Origin: Anabaena sp. PCC 7108
GTDB lineage: Bacteria; Cyanobacteriota; Cyanobacteriia; Cyanobacteriales; Nostocaceae
Length of the DNA: 64,000 nt
NCBI RefSeq assembly: GCF_000332135.1
Contig: NZ_KB235896.1
Span: 4,456,356-4,520,355, forward strand
Direction of reading: 5' to 3'
Shown in pieces: positions 27,089 through 35,675 of this stretch. Position 1 is the first letter of the stretch; every line of letters starts with the position of its first letter. The translations under genes were made by a program, and so were the position numbers. The notes below the pieces were generated by a model. The model saw nothing but the letters and a program-made list of their open reading frames with translations. It did not search any database and had not been told where the DNA came from.

Positions 27089-27215
27089 ACGCAGAGTCGC
27101 AGAGACACAGAGAAGAAAGCAAGAGTTTGGTATTCTATTTCTGAAAACTTCCCTTTCTTCTCTTTCTTACCTTCGCGCTCTTCGCGTCTTCGCGGTTCGT
27201 TAAAAAAGATTTATG
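27089..27215. repeat. Dispersed CGCAGAG/CTTCGCG repeats
   Basis: Intergenic stretch with CACGCAGAGTCGCAGAGACA and, about 80 bp on, CTTCGCGCTCTTCGCGTCTTCGCGG in parts. These are inverted variants of the same repeat family seen at 2.7 and 32.1 kb. No gene in 27073-27291. Confidence 0.6.
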
Positions 27216-27253
27216 TGCTATCGCGCAGACTAAACTAACATTATCAAGACCTT

Positions 27254-27281
27254 GTTGGGTAGCGCTGTTGCTTAACCCAAC
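27254..27281. repeat. GTTGGGT...ACCCAAC hairpin repeat
   Basis: 7-bp stem GTTGGGT/ACCCAAC around a 14-nt loop that itself has an AGC/GCT pair. This type of hairpin is common in cyanobacterial spacers. It lies 10 bp past the 3' end of the small minus-strand gene and could end its transcript. Confidence 0.55.
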
Positions 27282-27291
27282 CTACTATAAT

Positions 27292-27573
27292 TTATAAGAT
27301 TTGTGGAATTAAACTGACTTTTTTCGCAACACCATCCCAAACTATCCAATTAAACTTATTATCTAAATCATCACCAGTATTTGAAACTTTAAAATAGAAC
27401 TTTTCTCCGCTTTTAAATTGCACCGCAAAATCAGCATTTTGGGCATAAACAACTATAAAACCTCTATCCCGTAAGCAATACATAGCCCAATTTTTTAATG
27501 ATTGCTTATAAGGTTCGTGGGGAATTGGCGGGTTAGTAATTACGTCTTCAATGACTTTTAATATTTTTTCCAT
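27292..27573 (-). CDS. Conserved-looking small protein of unknown function
   Basis: Not recognised. 93 aa, soluble, with a helix-rich N-terminus (KILKVIEDVITNPP) and a beta-rich second half (GFIVVYAQNADFAVQFKSG, then FNWIVWDG). No catalytic motif identified. Starts 8 nt after the stop of the VOC gene, so likely co-transcribed with it. Confidence 0.6.
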   Translation of the reverse strand: MEKILKVIEDVITNPPIPHEPYKQSLKNWAMYCLRDRGFIVVYAQNADFAVQFKSGEKFYFKVSNTGDDLDNKFNWIVWDGVAKKVSLIPQIL

Positions 27574-27581
27574 TTTCGCAT

Positions 27582-28025
27582 TTAACTAGGATCACAACGT
27601 ATTTCAATCATAAACCCATCGGGGTCATAAAAGTACACTCCTCTACCTGTAGGACGGGTAAGGGGTCCATAAGCAATTACTAAATTATTTTCCCTGATCA
27701 CAGCCACAGCTTGATCAAATAATTCTGGATTTATATCAAATGCTAAATGATATGCTCTAGTAAAGGACTTACTGGGGTCAGGGTTTGGTGGTGATAATTC
27801 CGGTTCTCCAAATAAATCAATTATCGTCCCGTCGGGAGTGACAAAATTAGCGACTTTTCCCGTAGCGACGAGTTCTATTAATGTTTCTGGTACTTCTTCC
27901 CCTGTGAGTTCATGTAATCCTAAAATATGACCATAAAAATGGCGAGATGCTGTCATATTTTGGACATTTAAAGCGATATGATGGACTTTGCGTAGGTAGC
28001 CGATGGGAATAGTATTGTTAGTCAT
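27582..28025 (-). CDS. VOC-superfamily (glyoxalase/dioxygenase-like) protein
   Basis: 147 aa, two paired beta-alpha-beta-beta-beta units: VHHIALNVQNMTASRHFYGHILGL (His near residue 15 as metal ligand), then YHLAFDIN (second ligand) and GRGVYFYDPDGFMIEIRCD (Glu ligand). Substrate cannot be inferred: glyoxalase, dioxygenase or resistance-type functions all share this fold. First gene of a two-gene unit. Confidence 0.88.
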   Translation of the reverse strand: MTNNTIPIGYLRKVHHIALNVQNMTASRHFYGHILGLHELTGEEVPETLIELVATGKVANFVTPDGTIIDLFGEPELSPPNPDPSKSFTRAYHLAFDINPELFDQAVAVIRENNLVIAYGPLTRPTGRGVYFYDPDGFMIEIRCDPS

Positions 28026-28186
28026 TTTTTCTTATTGAGTATTTTTTAATATACTGTAACCTAGTAATAGCAAAAATTGACTCAGATTTTGATGCTATTC
28101 AGGAAGATGACCGTTTTCAAGCTTTGATTTAATAAATTAGGTATAATAGCCATATACTGAATTTTATTAATTCTGAGTTAATAATT

Positions 28187-28408
28187 ATGCAGCAAATTAC
28201 TATAACTCAAGCTTCTCAACATTTATTCGACCTAATTGAAGCAGCACTTAATGGTGAAGAAATTATTATCACCAAAGATAATCAACCTGCTGTAAAATTA
28301 ATTCCTGTATTAACAGTTAAACGCCGTCGTCAACCAGGTAGTGCTAAAGGAATGGTAAAAATGGCTGATGATTTTGATGAACCTTTAGAAGATTTTAAGG
28401 ATTACTAA
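28187..28408 (+). CDS. Orphan Phd/YefM-type antitoxin
   Basis: 73 aa. MQQITITQASQHLFDLIEAALNGEEIIITKDNQPAVKLIP is the Phd-fold DNA-binding part; the tail (SAKGMVKMADDFDEPLEDF) is the usual toxin-wrapping segment. No PIN or other toxin gene follows; instead a hairpin comes straight after the stop. Either the toxin was lost or it acts as a free antitoxin or repressor. Confidence 0.82.
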   Translation: MQQITITQASQHLFDLIEAALNGEEIIITKDNQPAVKLIPVLTVKRRRQPGSAKGMVKMADDFDEPLEDFKDY

Positions 28409-28469
28409 ATACCCGACTTATAATATCAATTGATAATTTATTGATAATCTTAAAAAATAAATCGGGTAT
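28409..28469. terminator. Bidirectional hairpin between antitoxin and aldo/keto reductase genes
   Basis: ATACCCGA (28409-28416) pairs with TCGGGTAT (28462-28469); the loop contains the palindrome TATCAATTGATA. It lies between convergent genes with T-rich DNA on the plus-strand side, fitting a shared terminator. Confidence 0.5.
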
Positions 28470-28481
28470 CTTATTATTTAA

Positions 28482-29501
28482 TTAACGTCTATACTCATCT
28501 CCACAATCACCAATTAACTTATATAAATCTTTTGACTGCTGAGAAACTGCATCTATTTTACCTATATCTTCAGCATCTAAACTAAACCCAAACACCTTAG
28601 CATTATCTTCTAAATGTTCCGCAATTCCTAATCTTGCACCAACAATTACACCCCCTACCGCTGGCTGATTTAAAATGTAATTCACAGCCACATTAGCAAT
28701 ACTCACTTGATGCTTATCCGCAATTTCTTTAAGAGTAGTTAGTAAGATTTGGAATAATCCCCAACCACCCCAATTATCAACCATTTGTTTGTATTTTCTC
28801 AAGCTTGTGGTGTTGATTTCTAAGCTTTTTGGTTCTGGTTTACCCAAATATTTTTCTGATAACAAACCACCGCAAACACTACCATAAGTAAATAGTTTGA
28901 TATCATGTTCTTGACAGAATTTAACCATATTTACTTGTGGTCTTCTATCAACTAGAGAAAACTGCACCTGATTAGAAACAATCTTGATTCCTGCTTCGGT
29001 AATAATTTGCAAATGTTCGGTATCAAAATTAGTTAAAGCTAAATGTTTGATTTTACCTTCTGTTTGCAATTCTGCCATATATTTGAGTGCATCTAAATAG
29101 CCAGAGTCTCTATATTCCCACCAATGGAACTGCATTAAATCTAATGATTTAACATCCATTCGACCCAAAGATATATCAATATTTTTCTCGACAATCTCTT
29201 TCGTCATCTTTCCAGGACGAGGAACCCATTTTGTAAAAGCTTGAATATTATTTACAGCTTCTTCTCCACGAGTCGCAATTAATTGACGACGAAATTCACC
29301 AATGAAATCTTCTGCTGGACCATAATGATCTGCTAAATCCCAAGTTGTAAAACCAGCATCGACATATTGAAACATTGACTCAATAGCGGTTTTTGGATTA
29401 ATGCGTCCATGTCCCCCGGAAACCTGCCACATTCCGTTTAAGATTCGGCAAATTTTTAAATCAGGAGTAAATTGTAAATAGCTTTCTTCAGTTAACATCA
29501 T
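28482..29501 (-). CDS. Aldo/keto reductase-family oxidoreductase
   Basis: About 340 aa TIM-barrel NAD(P)H oxidoreductase. Visible: TWDLADHYGPAEDFIGEF (catalytic Asp and Tyr), FTKWVPRPGK (catalytic Lys region), LDLMQFHWWEYRDSG (His), SNQVQFSLVDRR and a C-terminal VIVGARLGIAEHLEDN cofactor segment. I use ATG 29501, because the frame upstream overlaps the end of the cytochrome gene. The context next to a c6-family cytochrome suggests a redox role, but the substrate is unknown. Confidence 0.88.
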   Translation of the reverse strand: MMLTEESYLQFTPDLKICRILNGMWQVSGGHGRINPKTAIESMFQYVDAGFTTWDLADHYGPAEDFIGEFRRQLIATRGEEAVNNIQAFTKWVPRPGKMTKEIVEKNIDISLGRMDVKSLDLMQFHWWEYRDSGYLDALKYMAELQTEGKIKHLALTNFDTEHLQIITEAGIKIVSNQVQFSLVDRRPQVNMVKFCQEHDIKLFTYGSVCGGLLSEKYLGKPEPKSLEINTTSLRKYKQMVDNWGGWGLFQILLTTLKEIADKHQVSIANVAVNYILNQPAVGGVIVGARLGIAEHLEDNAKVFGFSLDAEDIGKIDAVSQQSKDLYKLIGDCGDEYRR

Positions 29502-29517
29502 AGATTTTAGTGTATTG

Positions 29518-29862
29518 TTATTTCCAATCTTTTTCTGCTTGTTCCAAAACATAAGCCGCGACATTTTCGATTTCTTCAGTGGTCAATCTTTCTTGATAAG
29601 CTGACATATTGTTTTTCCCATTAGTAACGATATTTGTAATCGCTGCTAAAGAATCCATTCCATATCTTTTTAAAGCATTCTTTTTTAAATTCTTGCCCCT
29701 TCTAATAATGTTACCACCATTGATATGACATCCAGCACAGTGAACACTAAAAACTTCTGCCCCATTTTGGGTATCTAAAGCATTAGCAGGTAAAATCGGT
29801 AAAATCAAAATGCTTGTCCATAATAGAAGGGTAACTAATGTTAATGTTAGTAATCTTCTCAC
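29518..29862 (-). CDS. c6-family cytochrome, lumen-targeted
   Basis: Small monohaem electron carrier. Signal peptide MRRLLTLTLVTLLLWTSILI and PANA cleavage; haem motif CAGCH; NGGNIIRRGKNLKK; candidate Met ligand in GKNNMSAYQERLT; C-terminal VAAYVLEQAEKDW. Start: GTG 29862 has GGAG 7 nt upstream and gives a clean signal peptide, whereas a TTG 14 codons further up does not. The NMSAY form, in place of the classical MPAF, suggests a c6B/c6C-type variant rather than the main plastocyanin substitute. Between the 74-aa gene (57-bp gap) and the aldo/keto reductase (16-bp gap). Confidence 0.88.
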   Translation of the reverse strand: MRRLLTLTLVTLLLWTSILILPILPANALDTQNGAEVFSVHCAGCHINGGNIIRRGKNLKKNALKRYGMDSLAAITNIVTNGKNNMSAYQERLTTEEIENVAAYVLEQAEKDWK

Positions 29863-29918
29863 CAAATTTCTCCAAATTTTGTTTTGACAATTTACAACAA
29901 TCAACCCTAAAGATAATA

Positions 29919-30143
29919 TTATAGTGATTCAAAGTCGGATGTAAATCCGGCAAATTTTGCACATTCTTCTTGAAAAGTTTCTGCTTCGCTGACATCCTCG
30001 ATTTTATAAGACATGATACGTATACCATCTGGCATTTTTTTAGAACCAATCAATTCACCTTTGTATTTACCTGCAAGTGTTTTAAACTCAACGCCATAAA
30101 GCTTCCAGGCTTCATCATTACAAGTGATATTTACACGCCACAT
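29919..30143 (-). CDS. Small protein of unknown function upstream of the cytochrome
   Basis: Not recognised. 74 aa, soluble, starting MWRVNITCNDEAWKLYGVEF and ending in an acidic FAGFTSDFESL. No signal peptide. It leads a three-gene minus-strand run with the cytochrome and aldo/keto reductase genes. The clean ATG and lack of a better frame support it. Confidence 0.55.
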   Translation of the reverse strand: MWRVNITCNDEAWKLYGVEFKTLAGKYKGELIGSKKMPDGIRIMSYKIEDVSEAETFQEECAKFAGFTSDFESL

Positions 30144-30335
30144 AGTTAATTTGCAATTATTCCCGGTACATATTAATCATCTCACAAATAGGCAACGCCA
30201 TAAAAATAATCTATTTGATTCTGTGTTCTTCTATCTAAAGGAAGTGTTTATCTAAAAAATACCGCGCCATAATGCCAATGTAGCATCATGTTCAATTGCT
30301 ATGCAAATTAGCTAAATTTATTTATGGGGCTAAAT

Positions 30336-31130
30336 ATGACTAACAACATCAAAGACAAAATTCAAGCCGATTTACAAGAAGCTAAAGCTACTGGACAATT
30401 AAGAACTGAGAACATTCGTGAAATAGTCAAAGCCGCAGTTTCTCAGGTAGCTGCTGAATTGAAAGAAGGTTCTAGCGAACTACGTACTTTGGTGATAGAT
30501 GCAGTTTCAGCAGTAGTTGAAAATTTACAAGATAAAGGTAGCGAAATCAAAGAAGAAGTGACAGCTTCTATTGAAGGTGCTTTAGAAGGTGTGAATAGCA
30601 AAAGACATGAAGCTATTGTCAAAACCCAAACGGAATTAAAGACACTACAAACACGACTAGATAATGAAGAAGAACAACTTCAGCAAGAAGTTGATGGAAT
30701 GTTAGCAGAAATTGAACAGACGAGTACAGATAAATCTGCTAATATAAAAAGTGCGATCGCATCAGCTATTAATGCTATCCAAGATAGTGAAGAAGTCAGC
30801 CTGTTAAAGAAACGTTATGCCCAACTCCAAGCACAATTAGCCATTATTAGAGCAAATTTAGCTGCACGTTATGGCGGGCGTTCTGGGGAAGTAAAAGACT
30901 ATTTAGATGAAGCAAAAACCTGGTATGATCAAGCGCGTCCTCAAGTAGAATCTGTGGCTACACAGGTGGGAGAAAAACATTCTCAATTAGAAAATAAACT
31001 GGGTGAAGCAGGTGCTGTATTAGCTAAAAAAGAGCGCCACTTCAAGCAAATATTGAGAGATTTACTCTTAGCAACGGCTGACTCATTTAAAGATAAAGAA
31101 CCTGAAGACAAGAAAACATTGACTAAATAA
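30336..31130 (+). CDS. Coiled-coil, apolipoprotein-like helical protein
   Basis: 264 aa, almost wholly helical and charged: MTNNIKDKIQADLQEAKATG start, repeated VSQVAAELKEGSSELRTLV / VSAVVENLQDKGSEIKEEV segments, a long heptad region (residues about 90-150), and a basic tail. No Cys, no signal peptide. Similar proteins occur in cyanobacteria without known function; membrane- or DNA-associated structural roles are possible. I start at the ATG four codons inside the longest frame, which gives the family-like MTNNIKDK N-terminus. The 3' spacer to 31342 shows no gene. Confidence 0.7.
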   Translation: MTNNIKDKIQADLQEAKATGQLRTENIREIVKAAVSQVAAELKEGSSELRTLVIDAVSAVVENLQDKGSEIKEEVTASIEGALEGVNSKRHEAIVKTQTELKTLQTRLDNEEEQLQQEVDGMLAEIEQTSTDKSANIKSAIASAINAIQDSEEVSLLKKRYAQLQAQLAIIRANLAARYGGRSGEVKDYLDEAKTWYDQARPQVESVATQVGEKHSQLENKLGEAGAVLAKKERHFKQILRDLLLATADSFKDKEPEDKKTLTK

Positions 31131-31342
31131 GTATCTATAGCAATCCTGGCGGAGGGTGTGAACATTTTTTTTTGTTTGGGTTAGATGCGTTTCCCCTGGC
31201 GTTTTCACCTAACATCTACTAGAAAATATGTTTTCATGACTCATTTAGGGCTGCTATAGAAGGTTTTTTATTTTCTTTCAAATATAATCAAAAAAAGGGT
31301 AATTAGTCTTAGGAATTTTCAACTAATTACCTATTACTAAAA

Positions 31343-31534
31343 TTAGTAAATACCTTCCTCTCTATTCTGGCTTTCATCATGTTTAGCAATTACCCAAATT
31401 GCATGAATACTACCAGGAAGCCAACCCAGAAGGGTAAGCAGGATGTTAATGAACAAAGTTGAATTAACTCCAACAGTGAGAAAAACTCCTAATGGAGGTA
31501 AGAAAAACCCAAGCAGCAAGCGGATTATTTTCAT
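31343..31534 (-). CDS. YqaE/Pmp3-family small membrane protein
   Basis: 63 aa with two helices: IIRLLLGFFLPPLGVFLTVG and FINILLTLLGWLPGSIHAIW; the PPLGVF and LGWLPGxIHA signatures define the UPF0057/Pmp3 family. These hydrophobic stress-responsive proteins affect membrane potential and salt tolerance in yeast and plants. Monocistronic by spacing. Confidence 0.92.
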   Translation of the reverse strand: MKIIRLLLGFFLPPLGVFLTVGVNSTLFINILLTLLGWLPGSIHAIWVIAKHDESQNREEGIY

Positions 31535-31625
31535 GATATTTTGAGAATGTTTTAACTTTGCAGTGACAGTGAATGAGTGGAGTTTTCAACCTGTGTTGGC
31601 AGGTTTTTGGAGTGAAAGATGCGAC

Positions 31626-32015
31626 TTAAGAGGATATTTTGGGGTTAGTAGGAGTACTTTGTAATTCAGGATTCTTTTCAGCAAAGTATTTACTAATGAA
31701 GGTGTTAGCCAAAGATAGGACTACTGGACCGAGAATAAAAGCAATAATTCCGTGAACGCTAAAGCCAGGAACTAAAATTGATGCTAACCAAAAGCAGATT
31801 CCGTTGACTATTAGGGAAAATCCACCTAATGTTAAGAACGTCAATGGTAAAGATAGTGCGGAAATGATTGGTTTGACTGAACCGTTAATCAAACCAATCG
31901 CTAAACCTGCTATTAAAGCTGAAGGAAAATTGGCAAGATTAACGCCTGGAACAATTAAATCAACAATTAGCAGGCTTAAGGCTGTAGCGAGTATAGTTAA
32001 AAATGTTCCCCACAT
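31626..32015 (-). CDS. Phage-holin-like (PF04020-type) four-helix membrane protein
   Basis: 129 aa from MWGTFLTILATALSLLIVDL, with four helices and the GLINGSVKPIISALSLPLTFLTLGGFSLIVNG signature in parts. Despite the name, this family is chromosomal, widespread in cyanobacteria and not linked to lysis. Start taken at ATG 32015, as a further 10 residues upstream lack homology-like character. The hydrophilic tail is Pro/Thr-rich. Confidence 0.85.
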   Translation of the reverse strand: MWGTFLTILATALSLLIVDLIVPGVNLANFPSALIAGLAIGLINGSVKPIISALSLPLTFLTLGGFSLIVNGICFWLASILVPGFSVHGIIAFILGPVVLSLANTFISKYFAEKNPELQSTPTNPKISS

Positions 32016-32130
32016 TGTTTTTACCTTTGAGTAACAGCAACACATATACTGTTTCTATCTTCTAGTAAAATTTAGGTTTTAACCTCTGGTTTTAGGCTGA
32101 ATTAGGTTATGTCGAAAGGAGGATTTTTTA

Positions 32131-32173
32131 AACGCAGAGGAACGCGGAGGTTAACGCGGAGGAACGCGAAGGG
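32131..32173. repeat. AACGCGGAGG dispersed repeat
   Basis: Four near-repeats of AACGC(A/G)GAGG-like units in 43 bp (AACGCAGAGG, AACGCGGAGG, AACGCGGAGG, AACGCGAAGG), inverted relative to the 2.7-kb copy. Lies 10 bp past the ferredoxin stop and ends in a T tract on the plus strand. Confidence 0.7.
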
Positions 32174-32182
32174 TTTTTTTAG

Positions 32183-32509
32183 TTATTCAGGTTTATGGTA
32201 GAGGGAGGTTTTATATAAATGTTGTTCTTGATGTGTTTCTAATACGCAATCAGATAATGGATAACTTACGCAGGTAATGACATAACCAGCTTGGATTTCA
32301 TGGGGACGAAGAAATTTCTGTTCACTTTGATCAATTTCACCGCTAATAAGTTTAGCTACACAAGCTGAACATTCTCCTTGTTTACAACCAGATGGTAAAC
32401 GGACACCTATTTCTTCGGCTATGTCGATTATATATTGATCTTCTGGTACTTGAATTGTGCGATCTAATTTTAGTTTTTCGTTGATTAATCTGATTTGGTA
32501 AATATTCAT
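32183..32509 (-). CDS. Plant-type [2Fe-2S] ferredoxin
   Basis: 108 aa. Cluster ligands: PSGCKQGECSACVAKLISG (C-x4-C-x2-C, about residues 41-49) and VITCVSYP (fourth Cys, about 79). N-terminal YQIRLINEKLKLDRTIQVPE is the usual first beta hairpin. The C-terminal extension is slightly longer than PetF and less acidic. An electron carrier, probably not the main photosynthetic ferredoxin. Confidence 0.92.
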   Translation of the reverse strand: MNIYQIRLINEKLKLDRTIQVPEDQYIIDIAEEIGVRLPSGCKQGECSACVAKLISGEIDQSEQKFLRPHEIQAGYVITCVSYPLSDCVLETHQEQHLYKTSLYHKPE

Positions 32510-32604
32510 ATCAATTTGGGATTTATTTTTTGCTGTTGTTTGGTGAACATCTGATTTTTTTTAACCCAAAGACGCATAGAGAATAAGGAGAGATTTTTAT
32601 GAAT

Positions 32605-32786
32605 CAGGACTTACGCAACTAGCACATTGGTAAGGTGCGTCAGATATCAACAATCTGTTTATTTGCAGGATTTATGCTGGCACATTGGTAGGGTGCGTCA
32701 GATATCAACAATCTGTTTATTTGCAGGATTTATGCAGTCTGACGCACCCTACAACAGATTTTTAGTGTGACACTTGCGTAAGTCCT
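32605..32786. mobile_element. MITE-like element with 58-bp internal tandem repeat
   Basis: Terminal inverted repeats AGGACTTACGCAA (32606-32618) and TTGCGTAAGTCCT (32774-32786), perfect over 13 bp. The element is bracketed by the direct repeat ATGAAT (32599-32604 and 32787-32792), a candidate 6-bp target duplication. Inside, a 58-bp unit starts at 32622 and again at 32680 with one clear mismatch over the first 50 bp. TAGGGTGCGTCAGA (32689-32702) is inverted at about 32737-32752. No ORF, so it must be mobilised in trans, if at all. Confidence 0.8.
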
Positions 32787-32953
32787 ATGAATAATTATAC
32801 ATCCTGTAAATGTGCATTTTAGAGGATGTTTTTTGCGCCTTTGTGTGAAGTTTTCTTAGACATCTGGTGAAAAAGAATGTAGAGACTTTCCATGGAACGT
32901 CTCTACTAGAAGGGTTCCAAATCATGTATATTTAATTTCTGGAGATGTTTATG

Positions 32954-35113
32954 CTATTGTTTGACTGCTTTCATGGATAAACCTATGCGTTTTAATTTTT
33001 CGTTAATTTCTAAAACCTGGACTTTGACGACTTGTCCGACTTTGACTATTTTTTGAGGATCATCTACGAATCTATCTGCAAGTTGGGAAATATGTACTAG
33101 TCCATCTTGGTGTACGCCTATATCAACAAATGCACCGAAGTTAGCAACGTTGGTGACAATTCCTTCTAGTTCCATTCCTACTGTTAAATCTTTAATTTCT
33201 TTGATTCCATCTTTGAATGTGGCATACTTAAATTCTGCACGAGGATCTCTTCCTGGTTTTTCTAGTTCGCTGAGAATGTCGCGCAGTGTTGGTTCTCCAA
33301 TTGTGTCGGTGACGTATTTTTTAATGTTGGTTTTTTTGAGTTTTTCGGCAATTTCTGTGACTTGATTTAATGGTAGTTGTAAATCTTTGGCTATGGATTC
33401 TACAAGTGCGTAACTTTCTGGATGGACTGCGGTGTTATCTAAAGGGTTTTCACTACCACGAATTCTTAAAAAACCTGCTGCTTGTTCAAAGGCTTTTGGC
33501 CCTAATTTGGCTACTTTTAATAGTTGGCGGCGATTTTTAAAGGCTCCATTTTGGTTGCGATAAGCGATAATGTTGTTAGCTACTGTGGGGGTAATTCCAG
33601 AAACGAATGTCAGCAGTTCTTTGGAAGCGGTGTTTAAATCTACGCCTACATAATTAACGCAACTTTCTACTGTTTCATCTAATTTCTTTTTCAGTAATTT
33701 TTGATCTACATCATGTTGATATTGTCCGACTCCTATTGATTTGGGATCGATTTTTACTAATTCGGCTAAAGGATCTTGTAATCTTCTACCGATGCTAATT
33801 GCACCTCTGACGGTAATATCTAAATCAGGAAATTCTTCTAGTGCGACTTTGCTGGCAGAATATATAGATGCACCGGATTCATTGACCATTACTTTAACTG
33901 GTTTGCGTTCGCAGTTTGCTAATACTTCAGCAACAAATTCATCTGTTTCACGGGAAGCTGTTCCGTTACCAATGGCTATTAATTCAATTTGGTATTTTTC
34001 AATTAAGTTCTTGATGGTTTGTGCGGCTTTTTTGCGTTGTTCAATAGCTTGGTGGGGAAAGACGGCTTGATATTCTAAAAATTTGCCGGTTTGTTCTAGT
34101 ACTGCAACTTTACACCCTGTTCTAAAACCTGGATCTATGGCTAAAGTTGGTTTCATTCCTGCTGGTGCAGATAGCAGTAATTCCCGTAAATTTGCTTCAA
34201 AGGTTTTGATAGATTCAATGTCAGAATAGGTTTTCTTTTCAGAAATTACTTCACTGACTAAAGATGTTTTCATCAAGCGGTTAAAGGCATCTTTTAACAT
34301 TGCTTGATAGAAATCTCTGATGTTTCTAACTTTGGTTTTAATTTCTTGAGTTTCTAAATAGGATAGTACAAAATCTTCATCAAAGTCTATTTCAAAGTTT
34401 AAGATTTTCTCTGCTTCTCCCCGACACAAAGCCAGCATATTATGAGGGGCAATATTTTTAACTTTGATTTGATAGTTGCGGTACATTTCAAATTTGGTTG
34501 TACCTTCTGGATGTTCTGCTTTAATGCGGGAAACAAACAAACCTTCTACTAATAAATAATCCCGCAAATAGGCACGTAATTCTGCTTTTTCAGCAACTTC
34601 TTCCGCTAAAATATCTGATGCGCCTTTTAATGCTTCTTCTGCGGTTTTTACGCTTTTTTCTTCAGAAACATATTTCGCTGCTTCTATTTCTAAGTCTGCT
34701 GCTACACCGTTTTTAACATTTAATGATCTCATAAAAGTCGCTAAAGGTTCTAATCCTTTCTCTCTAGCGATAGTGGCACGGGTGCGACGTTTGGGTTTAT
34801 ATGGTAGGTATAAATCCTCAAGTTCTGTTTTTTGTAAACAGGAGGTGATTTTAGCTTTTAATTCTTCGCTGAGTTTACCTTGTTCTGCGATCGCATTGAA
34901 AATTACTTTTTTCCTTTCTTCTAATTCTGTTAAGTATGTATATCTATCAGCTAAGTCCCGCAGCTGCACTTCCTTCATCTCGTTTGTGCGTTCTTTGCGA
35001 TAACGTGCAATGAAGGGAATTGTCGCACCCTCGGACAACAGTTCCAGCGCGTTTTGCACCTGATTGGGTTGGAGTTGTAGTTCAGCTGCTAGTAGTTGAG
35101 GAATGTTCAACAT
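32954..35113 (-). CDS. tex: Tex-family transcription accessory protein
   Basis: 719 aa, full length. N-terminal helical part (IPFIARYRKERTNEM), YqgF/RNase H-like domain with LAIDPGFRTGCKVAVLE, helix-hairpin-helix pair (YVGVDLNTASKELLTFVSG, then NNIIAYRNQNG) and a C-terminal S1 RNA-binding domain (GMELEGIVTNVANFGAFVDIG, then GLVHISQL). Nucleic-acid-binding protein associated with transcription. Monocistronic. Confidence 0.96.
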   Translation of the reverse strand: MLNIPQLLAAELQLQPNQVQNALELLSEGATIPFIARYRKERTNEMKEVQLRDLADRYTYLTELEERKKVIFNAIAEQGKLSEELKAKITSCLQKTELEDLYLPYKPKRRTRATIAREKGLEPLATFMRSLNVKNGVAADLEIEAAKYVSEEKSVKTAEEALKGASDILAEEVAEKAELRAYLRDYLLVEGLFVSRIKAEHPEGTTKFEMYRNYQIKVKNIAPHNMLALCRGEAEKILNFEIDFDEDFVLSYLETQEIKTKVRNIRDFYQAMLKDAFNRLMKTSLVSEVISEKKTYSDIESIKTFEANLRELLLSAPAGMKPTLAIDPGFRTGCKVAVLEQTGKFLEYQAVFPHQAIEQRKKAAQTIKNLIEKYQIELIAIGNGTASRETDEFVAEVLANCERKPVKVMVNESGASIYSASKVALEEFPDLDITVRGAISIGRRLQDPLAELVKIDPKSIGVGQYQHDVDQKLLKKKLDETVESCVNYVGVDLNTASKELLTFVSGITPTVANNIIAYRNQNGAFKNRRQLLKVAKLGPKAFEQAAGFLRIRGSENPLDNTAVHPESYALVESIAKDLQLPLNQVTEIAEKLKKTNIKKYVTDTIGEPTLRDILSELEKPGRDPRAEFKYATFKDGIKEIKDLTVGMELEGIVTNVANFGAFVDIGVHQDGLVHISQLADRFVDDPQKIVKVGQVVKVQVLEINEKLKRIGLSMKAVKQ

Positions 35114-35465
35114 TGGGTGTTTAAATTGAAAATGTGACCTACTATAATGTAATAACGTAAATTGCTATTTAAGAATAGGACTCAGGATAAAGAATCAATT
35201 TTGACTCTTGAAACCGTGGACTTGGCGTTGATTTCTCCGCACACTCCCTATTTTTCCCGATGTCAGTACAAGTCTAGAGAGTCAAATAATTTACCAAAAA
35301 ATTACATAATCTCGGCTAATTCATATCTTGATTTTAAAAAAACTATTGTAAATAAAACCTACTTAAGTATATAATCAGTGTTTGTTATCTAAAGATAAGT
35401 TGAAATTAGTTTCTTCAACTACTAGTTTCTTCAACTACTCGGCAGTTAGTTCAGGATTTAGTTAA
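35114..35465. other. Gene-free region upstream of tex
   Basis: 352 bp. A 16-bp tandem duplication TAGTTTCTTCAACTAC lies at 35407-35422 and 35423-35438. A 70-codon frame starting with TTG at 35162 has no RBS or recognisable content and is not called. Divergent promoters for tex and the small membrane protein presumably lie here. Confidence 0.4.
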
Positions 35466-35675
35466 ATGCCTCTATTTTTTCTGATTCCACTATTTACTGG
35501 TTTAATAACTGGTTATTTTTTCAACAGAAAAAACCAAGAAATCGCTTACATAGCAGGTGTGTTTACAGCAGTCAGTTTGATTTTATCCCTGATTATAGCA
35601 CCTTGGCAACTTCAGTTAGGTTTGTTGGTACTTGTACTTGTGGGTAGTAACAACCTATTACGGAAAATTTACTAA
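35466..35675 (+). CDS. Small two-helix membrane protein of unknown function
   Basis: 69 aa with helices FFLIPLFTGLITGYFF and IAGVFTAVSLILSLIIAP plus a third hydrophobic stretch LGLLVLVLVG. ATG after TTAGTTAA with no strong SD. Not recognised. Confidence 0.6.
   Translation: MPLFFLIPLFTGLITGYFFNRKNQEIAYIAGVFTAVSLILSLIIAPWQLQLGLLVLVLVGSNNLLRKIY

Noticed and set aside
31626-32015. Prophage, from the phage-holin-like gene
   Set aside because: PF04020-type proteins are chromosomal in cyanobacteria and no other phage gene is nearby.
35162-35374. 70-codon plus-strand ORF upstream of the small membrane protein
   Set aside because: Starts with TTG, no RBS, low-complexity AT-rich 3' half and no recognisable motif; lies in the tex upstream region.
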